A stretch of 64,000 bases of DNA from Nitrososphaerales archaeon (GTDB lineage: Archaea > Thermoproteota > Nitrososphaeria > Nitrososphaerales > CADDZS01), in the NCBI GenBank assembly GCA_030041355.1, contig JASHNZ010000011.1, positions 1 to 64,000 of the forward strand, in the 5' to 3' direction. Every line of letters begins with the position of its first letter. Position 1 is the stretch's first letter. The notes below the pieces were generated by a model. That model had not been told where the DNA came from and did not search any database. It worked only from the letters and a program-made list of their open reading frames with translations. Below are positions 9,058 through 16,115 of this stretch, piece after piece. The translations under genes and the position numbers were made by a program.

Positions 9058-10644
9058 GTGGCAGGCCTTGTGATGCAACGTAAATCGCCTGACGCTTCCA
9101 AGAATGCATTATTTTCTCGAAGCTCTACTGGGCTCGTAAAAAGCGTCTCCTTCTTCGATAGCATTTCCATTAACATGATTTACATGTCCATTGGAGCTGG
9201 GCTAGCTGGAATCGGATTCACCACAATTCTCCTACCAAGCATGTCTGGGGTAAATCTTGTTTATGCCTCTTTGATAGCTGCTCTAATCACAATCCCGCAG
9301 GCGGTCGTCTACTCTATGATGACGCAGCGGATGCCGAGAACGGGTGCGGATTATGTGTGGGTATCGAGATCCTTGGGAGGATGGTTCGGAAGCGCGATCA
9401 CCTTCACAGGAATAACTATGGAAACCATGCCCTATGTCGCGCTCATTGCGATTTCCTTTGTTTTTGCCATTGGCTCTGTCGGCCTTTTTTTTGAACCGAG
9501 CAGCAAGATTTTCTCGGGTCTCTCGATTCCAAACGTCTCAGGAACCGTTGGGGCCGCCCCGACCACACAGTTCGAAATCGCAGCTCTGGCAGTCCTGGTG
9601 CTTGTTCTGCTTAACATATTCTTACCGAGAATTGGAATTAAACTAGTTACTGCCTGCTTTGTCATAGGAATAATTGCTCTGGTGCTTTCGATTGGCTTCT
9701 TGCTTAGGGCAGGTTCAAACGGGATTGCCTCTTACATCACTTCATTGAAAATTTCTGGTACCACCTATGGCTCGATTGCAGCCTCGTATTCCGGCCCTTC
9801 GTTTAGCTTTGTGCCCACGCTGCTAATGATTCCCTTCTTCTACATCTTCACCTATCCTTGGTTCAACGGCCTGGTCGCGGTGGGCTCGGAACTGCGGGGA
9901 AAAGACACGCGAAAGTGGAACGCGCCAATTTCTTTGATTCTAGCCACGATAATTACGACGGTTCCTTTTGCCGTGATGTACTACGTCGCCGGGCTACCCT
10001 TCATTAATGGTGCTCTTGCAAATAGAAACCTAGTTGAAAACTACGCCTTCAACTTCTGGACTCTTGGCATGGGGGTCGCCCCAAACAAGGCTTTCGCATT
10101 CGTGGTGGGTCTCGGCTGGATCATTTGGGAAGTCGGAATCATGGCCTATGGCATAATCTTGATTTCAAGGTACTTGTTTGCACAATCATTCGATAGATTC
10201 CTTCCTGACAAGCTCGCAACCGTAAGTGAGAGATTTGGCTCGCCAATTTACGCTCACATTGTTGATCTCATTATCACCGTGATCGTGATTGGATTAGGGA
10301 TTGGGTTCTACGGTACCGCCGCAAACCTCTACGGGAATGTAGCGGCTTCCATGATCTTTTTTGCGTTTGTCGGAGTCGCTGTGTCCGTTTATGCGATCAG
10401 ACGAGAGAGGGGAAAATCAAGGACTGGTCTTGCGCTAGCTGGAATCTCGCAGGCGATAGTGTTCGCCTTCGTTACATACTTGTTCTTCGCATACGCGGGG
10501 ATTTGGGGAGGTAACTATCTCTCATACGGTTACATAGTAACCTCTTTCGTTGGAGGTCTGATCATATATTTGGTCGCTAGGAACTATCACATGCGAAAAG
10601 GTCTCAATATAGATCTGGTCTTCAAAGAAATCCCTCCGGAATAA
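9058..10644 (+). CDS. APC-superfamily amino acid permease
   Basis: Multi-pass secondary transporter in the cell membrane, 528 aa with about 12 hydrophobic helices. The first helix region carries the SIGAGLAGIGF-type glycine motif, and RMPRTGADYVWVSRSLGG is the well-known APC signature after helix 2. The substrate cannot be told from sequence; amino acids or amines are usual. The GTG at 9058 is used here, but GTG at 9070 and ATG at 9073 are possible. An AT-rich element lies at about 9030-9045. It stands alone as a monocistronic gene. Confidence 0.88.
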   Translation: MAGLVMQRKSPDASKNALFSRSSTGLVKSVSFFDSISINMIYMSIGAGLAGIGFTTILLPSMSGVNLVYASLIAALITIPQAVVYSMMTQRMPRTGADYVWVSRSLGGWFGSAITFTGITMETMPYVALIAISFVFAIGSVGLFFEPSSKIFSGLSIPNVSGTVGAAPTTQFEIAALAVLVLVLLNIFLPRIGIKLVTACFVIGIIALVLSIGFLLRAGSNGIASYITSLKISGTTYGSIAASYSGPSFSFVPTLLMIPFFYIFTYPWFNGLVAVGSELRGKDTRKWNAPISLILATIITTVPFAVMYYVAGLPFINGALANRNLVENYAFNFWTLGMGVAPNKAFAFVVGLGWIIWEVGIMAYGIILISRYLFAQSFDRFLPDKLATVSERFGSPIYAHIVDLIITVIVIGLGIGFYGTAANLYGNVAASMIFFAFVGVAVSVYAIRRERGKSRTGLALAGISQAIVFAFVTYLFFAYAGIWGGNYLSYGYIVTSFVGGLIIYLVARNYHMRKGLNIDLVFKEIPPE

Positions 10645-10753
10645 GAGAATCTTGGCCAGAGAGATTTCGATAGTCCGGGTAACCTTACAGATGTTGTTAG
10701 TGGACTAGTCGATTTTTCTTGGCTCTTGAAGGCCGGGCGAGAGCTATTGAATT

Positions 10754-11116
10754 TTACATACTGCGAGGCAAGCGGTCGGTTTTCGCCGCCATGATGAAGT
10801 CGTTTCTGTGCAATCCCTTGATTTTGTGAGTCCACCAGGTAACAGTGACCCTGCCCCACTCCGTCAGTATCGCTGGATGGTGCCCTTCCTCTTCAGCGAT
10901 CTTCCCGATCTTGTTTGTAAACGAAAGAGCTTCCTCGAAATTCTTGAACTTGAAGCTGCGTTCGAGGTGCCTGATACCATCTCTTTCGACGATCGCCCAA
11001 TCGGGGATCTGAGGATGCAGTTCGAGGATTTCATTATCTGTTACAGTCGGCTCACCCACATGGCAGGCAGTGCACCTCGCATTATCTAGCTGGGTTTGCT
11101 TTTGCTCTTCACTCAC
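10754..11116 (-). CDS. pterin-4a-carbinolamine dehydratase
   Basis: Dehydrates 4a-hydroxytetrahydropterin, recycling a tetrahydropterin cofactor. The catalytic motif [19 protein letters not shown] and the [19 protein letters not shown] ending are typical of the PCD/DCoH family. The N-terminal extension carries a CTACHVGEP stretch (CxxC), also seen in other microbial members. At 120 aa the length is normal. It fits with the GTP cyclohydrolase and PTPS genes at 40-41 kb. The nicotinamidase-like gene lies 38 bp upstream on the same strand. Confidence 0.9.
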   Translation of the reverse strand: MSEEQKQTQLDNARCTACHVGEPTVTDNEILELHPQIPDWAIVERDGIRHLERSFKFKNFEEALSFTNKIGKIAEEEGHHPAILTEWGRVTVTWWTHKIKGLHRNDFIMAAKTDRLPRSM

Positions 11117-11154
11117 TTCCCTAAACCTCCTTCCTTAGCATACAGGCCGCGATT

Positions 11155-11871
11155 TCACTTTCTCGCAATCTGGTTGATGACTTCGTCTGATGACTTTATC
11201 TCTGCGGCGTACCAAAAGTTTTCGTAGGTCAAAGCCCTTTCATGCGGCATGCCCATCTTTGTTCCATCGGGATCGTCGTACGCGGCCACGCAATCGGATA
11301 CCATGACAGGAACGTACCCTCTGAAAAAGGCATCCGCTGCGGTGTGCTTATCGCAGCAGTTTGTGTGAAGACCCGTGATGTAGAGCTTATTTCCGGGCTT
11401 CAGTTGCAATTTCTTCAATAGGGCATCCATCGCGGTCGGCTTCCCGCCGTTGTCTGAGAACCCGCTATAGGTTCCCTTCTCAACTTCGAACAGCAGCTCT
11501 CCTTTCTTACTCCTGTTGATCCTTGAAACATCAGCAGCCTTCCAGTTCCTTTCGAGCACGAGAATTTTCTTCTTTTCTGGAACAAGCCCGTCGATTATCT
11601 CGGAACCCTTGGTTCCCTTCATAGAATGCGGCCCCCACTTTTTGAGTTCGAAATCCGTTCTCAAATGTCTATCAGTGGCAAATATCACTGGAAGACCATT
11701 GGAAAGGAAAGCGTCTTCGAGCGTCCTAATTCTCGGGACTAGATCTAGTCCCCTCTCTAGAGCCAAACTTTCATTGTAACTCTTCAAGAGAAAATCCTTT
11801 GTCATGTCAACGATAAGCAGTGCAGATTTAGGAGGAGAATTTCTAATGTCTCTAGGTGGCATAGCTCTCAT
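11155..11871 (-). CDS. isochorismatase-family hydrolase, nicotinamidase-like
   Basis: Cysteine hydrolase of 238 aa. The family triad is visible: Asp in LLIVDMTKDF, Lys in the LVLERNWKAADVS/EKGTYSGF region, and Cys in the LHTNCCDKHTAADAFFRGY helix. The segment WGPHSMKGTKGSEI resembles the nicotinamidase P-H-C-x-x-G-T metal-site region, so nicotinamide deamidation in NAD salvage is a reasonable guess. Other amidases of this family are possible. The start is ATG at 11871. Confidence 0.78.
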   Translation of the reverse strand: MRAMPPRDIRNSPPKSALLIVDMTKDFLLKSYNESLALERGLDLVPRIRTLEDAFLSNGLPVIFATDRHLRTDFELKKWGPHSMKGTKGSEIIDGLVPEKKKILVLERNWKAADVSRINRSKKGELLFEVEKGTYSGFSDNGGKPTAMDALLKKLQLKPGNKLYITGLHTNCCDKHTAADAFFRGYVPVMVSDCVAAYDDPDGTKMGMPHERALTYENFWYAAEIKSSDEVINQIARK

Positions 11872-12031
11872 ATGGCACCGTCTTTAGTTTTCCTTCGTCC
11901 CAATGAATCCTTCATTTTTGGTAACTTTAGGCCTCCACTACTGCCGTAGTTGAGTTGTACTAAGCTTGCACATCGATTTTCACAAGGATCGGACAACTTC
12001 CCCAATTTATGATTGTAAATCTAGAATCGGA

Positions 12032-13003
12032 CTAGTAATAGAGGCTAACGCTGGTAGAGTTGATCACGCTAACTTTTTCCCCACAACCGTCGTTCTGTAG
12101 AATTTTGGGTTTCCACGATGGCGTCGTGTGCCCTAAATTCAAGCGAAGATTAAAGAATCCGGTCGGACTGCTTGCAGGATAATCTGAACAGCTGCCCACA
12201 GAGTACACTTCAAGCGTCACGTAAACGTGGTGCTGTGGTGGGTCGAGTCCGAGCAAGTGCTTGAGGTTCAAGGTCGTTGATTTTCCTGTCGTCTGATCCA
12301 ACGAAACTATGACCCAGTCACATCCCTTCGATGAACAATTACTCGAAGTCATATTACCAAGGATCTTGTCTCCCACATTAACGCGCAGAAGCGGACTCGC
12401 GAAAGCTTCACCCGTATTCGGATTCACGTACCATGAAGCGACAGCCCAGTAGTTGCCTCCGCCGTCCGCGCTTTCGCCCCATTGCAATACAGGCTGAATT
12501 ACGTTAAAGCCATAGTGATTTTGCCACGTTCCTTGCTGGGAGCCGATCCAGAGAAAGATAGTTTGGCCGTCGTCCGAAGTTGGAGCTTTCGGAACGATCC
12601 AGTTTCCGCTCAACTCCTTGGTTAGAACAGAAGAGGTAGCATATTCTACCCAGCTGTTCGTGGAAAATAACGGAGAGTCAGAGGAACCGCCGGAGCATTC
12701 GGAAGCCGAAATACCAACTGAATTCACTCCCGTTGCGAAACACGTTGAAGGCGCGCACCCTTCCGGAGTCAATCCATATCCAGTGCCGCAGGCATAACTA
12801 ACGTTAGTAGTTTGATTCGAAGCTGTTGCATATGCCTGTGCCGGTGCACTAATTGACAATGCCACAAAAGACAAGACGAGGAATAACATTAATCCTACAA
12901 CTGAAATAGGCAAAGGCCTTAGGGCCAGTTTTTTTCGCGGATCCTTTTGTGGAAATAATTTCAAGGTCAGGAATTCCTTGTTCGAAGCGAGACATTCGTT
13001 CAT
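12032..13003 (-). CDS. secreted beta-sandwich protein, possibly G1/A4-peptidase-like
   Basis: 323 aa with a signal/anchor helix near residues 34-57 followed by SAPAQA, a good signal-peptidase site. The mature part has a Cys-rich segment, then a domain with GNWIVPKAP, FLWIGSQQG, IQPVLQWG and GGGNYWAVASWYV. Proteins with this QPVLQWG/NYWAVASWY pattern are exported and resemble the fold of glutamic (G1) peptidases; whether a catalytic Gln/Glu pair exists is not established here. The N-terminal 33 residues may be untranslated, since family signal peptides are shorter. It lies in a block of exported proteins and decayed exported genes. Confidence 0.65.
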   Translation of the reverse strand: MNECLASNKEFLTLKLFPQKDPRKKLALRPLPISVVGLMLFLVLSFVALSISAPAQAYATASNQTTNVSYACGTGYGLTPEGCAPSTCFATGVNSVGISASECSGGSSDSPLFSTNSWVEYATSSVLTKELSGNWIVPKAPTSDDGQTIFLWIGSQQGTWQNHYGFNVIQPVLQWGESADGGGNYWAVASWYVNPNTGEAFASPLLRVNVGDKILGNMTSSNCSSKGCDWVIVSLDQTTGKSTTLNLKHLLGLDPPQHHVYVTLEVYSVGSCSDYPASSPTGFFNLRLNLGHTTPSWKPKILQNDGCGEKVSVINSTSVSLYY

Positions 13004-13089
13004 ATTTATGGAATGCTCTATTTTGTAGCCTTAAGGAGTGTAGGAAGAGGAATAAGCAACCTTTAGAATATCGTAAGTTCCTTGTGCAA

Positions 13090-13345
13090 TAAAGCGAAGT
13101 GTAACTATTAGCTGGATTAAAGATCACAGCAATTGGCTCCACTCCCACATGGATTGTCGCCACGACCTTGTTCTTTGTCGTGTTGATCACGGAAACCGTG
13201 GAAGCCTGCACGCACTCTGAGCAGTAGTTCGCCACGTAGATCTCGTCGTTGTGAGAATCAAACTCAGCAGCAATTGGCTGTCTTCCTACCCTGATGGCCT
13301 CCACGACTTTGTCCGTCGTCGTGTTTATGACGCGATTTTCTCGAA
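13090..13345 (-). pseudogene. YVTN-type beta-propeller gene fragment
   Basis: On the minus strand a frame reads VINTTTDKVVEAIRVGRQP, EFDSHNDEIYVANYCSE, then STVSVINTTKNKVVATIHVG. These are about one and a half blades of a YVTN/surface-layer beta-propeller, cut off on both sides. No start codon context, signal peptide or remaining blades are found nearby. It is the remnant of a larger surface protein, next to two intact exported proteins. Confidence 0.7.
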
Positions 13346-13461
13346 TCGTGAATATGGGAAAACAGATTCGCTTATCGGTATATCGACTAGTCTTGTTCGT
13401 CCTTTGAGACGATCAAAATTCCTCTCAACAAACTGGAGCAAGGGTTTTGTGAAGGCAAGCT

Positions 13462-14727
13462 CTAAACGCCATAAAACATGTATGCATGACCTGCTTCCCC
13501 GTCTCCCTGGACTGTCTCAGTTGGAGCTCCGACCGTGACGACTTTGCCGGTCATGGAGACGGACAAACCAAAGTCTCCTAAAGCTTGAGCATTCGGACTG
13601 GTAAGAATACTCACCAGTCTGCCTGTTGCTAAATTGTACACGTAGGCGTGGCCTGCATAGGAATATCCATTAGCCGTCTCACCTGCAGCACCGACTGCGA
13701 CGAGCTTGCCGGTCATGGAGACGGACAAACCAAACTCTCCGTAAGCTTGAGCATTTGGACTTGCAAGAGTCCTAACAAGCTTACCTGTTGCTGAATTGAA
13801 CACATAAGCGTGCCCTGCCCATGCATATCCATCGGCCGTTTCCAGTGGAGCTCCGACTGCGACAAGCTTCCCCGTCAAGGAGACGGACCAACCAAAGTAT
13901 CCCTCCGATTGAGCTTTCGGGCTCGTGAGACTTGCGATAACCTTGCCTGATGCCGAATTGAATATGTACGCATGTCCTGCTTCTGAGTATCCTTTAGCTG
14001 TCTCAAGTACAGCACCGACTGCGACGAGCTTGCTAGTCATGGAGAGAGACCAACCAAAGTTTCCTCCTGTTTGAGCATTAGGACTGGTAAGTGTTTGAAT
14101 CAGAGCTCCAGATATTGCGTTGAACACGTAGGCGTGACCTGCTTGCGAGTATCCGCTAGCATTCTCATCCGGAGCACCGACTGTCAGGAGCTTGTTGCTT
14201 ATGGAGACTGACCAACCAAATTCCCCATACTCTTGAGCGTTCGGACTCGTGAAACTAGTGATAAGCTTGCCCGTTGCAGAATTGAATACATAAGCGTGAC
14301 CTGCGCCTGCGTATCCATCTGCTGTCTCATAATAAGCACCGACTGCGACAAGCTTGCCGCTCATCGAGACCGAATAACCAAAACCTCCGGTGTCTTGAAC
14401 ATTCGGACTGGTCAGCGTTTCAATCAATCTTCCAGACGTTGCGTTGAACACGTAGGCCTGACCTGCTTCGAAGTATCCTTCGACGGTCTCATCAGGGGAA
14501 CCGACCGCCACAAGCCCGCCGCTCATGGAGACAGACCAACCAAACCAGGCCTCGTCTTGGACATTCGGACTGGTTAGTGTACGATTCCTAATCACTAACG
14601 GATTAGGAGCGAGCGTAGCCGGCAAAGATGTGTGACCAGGTGAAGAGAGCGCATAAGAAGAAGAGACAATTGGAGTTACGGAAAATAAGAGCATTGCAAG
14701 AACGAAGGCAATTACGAATAGTTTCAT
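13462..14727 (-). CDS. secreted seven-bladed FG-GAP-like beta-propeller
   Basis: 421 aa: a signal peptide (about residues 1-26, ending SSYA), a short linker, then seven tandem repeats of about 54 residues each. Every repeat carries SPNxQ, FGxSVS, KLVAVGA, ET..GY, AGHAYVFN and a T/SG(K/R)L turn, the pattern of FG-GAP/integrin-type blades, and seven of them would close a ring. The blades are similar at DNA level too. The role is unknown; such propellers usually bind partners or glycans at the cell surface. The TATA box at 14749-14759 predicts a leaderless transcript from the ATG. Confidence 0.82.
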   Translation of the reverse strand: MKLFVIAFVLAMLLFSVTPIVSSSYALSSPGHTSLPATLAPNPLVIRNRTLTSPNVQDEAWFGWSVSMSGGLVAVGSPDETVEGYFEAGQAYVFNATSGRLIETLTSPNVQDTGGFGYSVSMSGKLVAVGAYYETADGYAGAGHAYVFNSATGKLITSFTSPNAQEYGEFGWSVSISNKLLTVGAPDENASGYSQAGHAYVFNAISGALIQTLTSPNAQTGGNFGWSLSMTSKLVAVGAVLETAKGYSEAGHAYIFNSASGKVIASLTSPKAQSEGYFGWSVSLTGKLVAVGAPLETADGYAWAGHAYVFNSATGKLVRTLASPNAQAYGEFGLSVSMTGKLVAVGAAGETANGYSYAGHAYVYNLATGRLVSILTSPNAQALGDFGLSVSMTGKVVTVGAPTETVQGDGEAGHAYMFYGV

Positions 14728-14748
14728 GAGACGAGGGAAATGTTAGAA

Positions 14749-14759
14749 CTTATTTCAAG
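14749..14759 (-). promoter_or_regulatory. TATA box for the FG-GAP propeller gene
   Basis: On the minus strand a CTTGAAATAAG element is centred about 27 bp before the ATG at 14727, the leaderless spacing. Confidence 0.5.
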
Positions 14760-15220
14760 GTTGTGTAATTCTTACTAAATCTCCGCTTGGTTTCTTCCAT
14801 GAAGGGCAAATCTCTTTACTCTATCTTTCGACATCTCTCTCTTATCTGAAAATGCGGGGAGTATTATGAGGGCATGATCGCTCAACGTTGCTGACGTAAT
14901 CTTATTCCTCCGCCCTAACCTAGTGCTTGCGAGATCTGGTTATTTCCTTTCCGGAGAGATGGAAAGGAAATACTAGATTTCTTCGATGGAACGAATGCAG
15001 AGGTAGTCATAGAGTCAGGACTGAATCACCAACAAGCACGCCGCAATTCGGCCATTTGGCGGCATCAATAGTTTTTCATGCTTTACTTATTGAGAGCAAA
15101 TGAGAGAGCAATAGCGCGAATGGGAACCGGAACAACTTTCTCATCGATCTGCCGACAACCGGGTCCATGGAATCGAAACCGCATGGACCAAGACCTTCGA
15201 GACCACACTTTTTGGAGAGA
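14760..15220. other. intergenic stretch with a perfect hairpin
   Basis: No convincing gene. It contains a perfect 12-bp inverted repeat with an 8-nt loop at 14941-14972, listed separately. Just after it, an open frame of about 32 codons (EILDFFDGTNAEVVIESGLN and on) ends at TAG near 15070. It might be a relic, but I cannot assign it. Confidence 0.5.
14941..14972. repeat. perfect inverted repeat (12-bp arms, 8-nt loop)
   Basis: TATTTCCTTTCC at 14941-14952 is followed by an 8-nt loop and its exact complement GGAAAGGAAATA at 14961-14972. It lies between two divergently read genes and far from their ends, so it is not an obvious terminator. Confidence 0.75.
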
Positions 15221-15228
15221 CTTATATC
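15221..15228 (+). promoter_or_regulatory. TATA box for the PPOX-family gene
   Basis: CTTATATC is centred about 28 bp before the ATG at 15253, the distance for a leaderless archaeal transcript. Confidence 0.55.
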
Positions 15229-15252
15229 CGTGTAGCACCTTCGGAAAACGTT

Positions 15253-15639
15253 ATGCAAGCTGACGAGCCAAAAGGCTCGAGCATTCCTCTCGGGGGAAAT
15301 TATACGATGTGTCTTGAAACGTACAGAAAAACAAGTCAACCTGTTCGGACGCCCGTGTGGTACATTATTGAAAACGAGCTTGTGTACTTCAAAACGGGTC
15401 CCAAAGCCGGGAAAGTTAAGAGACTCAAAAGAAACCCAGCCGTTCGTATTGCGCCATGCACTTTTGGCGGAAAAATTCTGGGGGAATGGGTGTCTGGCAC
15501 GGCAAGCTTCCTACCGCCAAGTGCTGAGAGTAAGAGAATCGACAAAACCATCAATACAAAACATGGCATCGCGGGCTGGTTGGCAGGCTTGTTTGAAAAG
15601 GAAAGAGTTGTCTATTCGGTAAAGCTGGATTCCAAGTAG
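15253..15639 (+). CDS. PPOX-class (pyridoxamine-phosphate oxidase-like) flavin/F420-binding protein
   Basis: 128 aa split-barrel protein. RKTSQPVRTPVWYIIENELVYF followed by KAGKVKRLKRNPAVRIAPCTF and KILGEWVSGTASFL is the usual pattern of small PPOX-class, often F420H2-dependent, reductases. The substrate is unknown. A TATA box 28 bp upstream and no ribosome-binding site fit leaderless initiation at the ATG at 15253. A decayed gene starts right after its stop. Confidence 0.8.
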   Translation: MQADEPKGSSIPLGGNYTMCLETYRKTSQPVRTPVWYIIENELVYFKTGPKAGKVKRLKRNPAVRIAPCTFGGKILGEWVSGTASFLPPSAESKRIDKTINTKHGIAGWLAGLFEKERVVYSVKLDSK

Positions 15640-15640
15640 T

Positions 15641-16115
15641 CGCTGCGGTTCGATTTGGAGAAGGTAATCTGCCAGAGAATCTGAAAACTGTTAGCGAACT
15701 ACGCGCCTATCTTAAGAAGACAAACGCAAGATGATGGGTCGATCCGAGACTAAAAGATTCTACCCCTATACCGAGATATCCGACGGGCGGTCACAGGTGC
15801 CGAGAGCTATAAGGAGTTTGTAACATGGCCAACTGATCCCGAGGGATTTAGCGCTCCAAGTTTCCGCCTAACCGCGGAGGCTCGATCAGAAGAACTTGGG
15901 AGCAATGCAACACAACTTAAGATCGAAGAGGAAATATCGAGGACATGTTGTGGCTGCTCTTTCTAGATGCCTATGCAGACACAGCTACAACGGCAGGGAA
16001 CCATTGCGGTGCTCTTGGGCCTTCGGCGCCGGGCAAGAAAAATGCTTCCTTTTGGGGGGCGATTTGGTACCACGCCTTTGCAGAAAAAAGCCATCTTTTG
16101 AAGCCTGATGTTTGA
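15641..16115 (+). pseudogene. decayed gene of unrecognised family
   Basis: Three successive reading frames look like one broken protein. The first reads FGEGNLPENLKTVSELRAYL, hits an in-frame TGA near 15734, and goes on WVDPRLKDSTPIPRYP. The second (from about 15802) reads ESYKEFVTWPTDPEGFSAP and EEEISR. The third reads GNIEDMLWLLFLDAYADT, AGNHCGALGPSAPGKK and FWGAIWYHAFAEKSHLLKPD, and stops at 16113-16115. At least one nonsense change and two frameshifts are needed. I do not recognise the family. The end overlaps the start of the cyclase gene. Confidence 0.5.

Noticed and set aside
12032-13003. Firm call of a glutamic (G1) peptidase
   Set aside because: The fold-level pattern fits, but I could not place the catalytic Gln and Glu with confidence.
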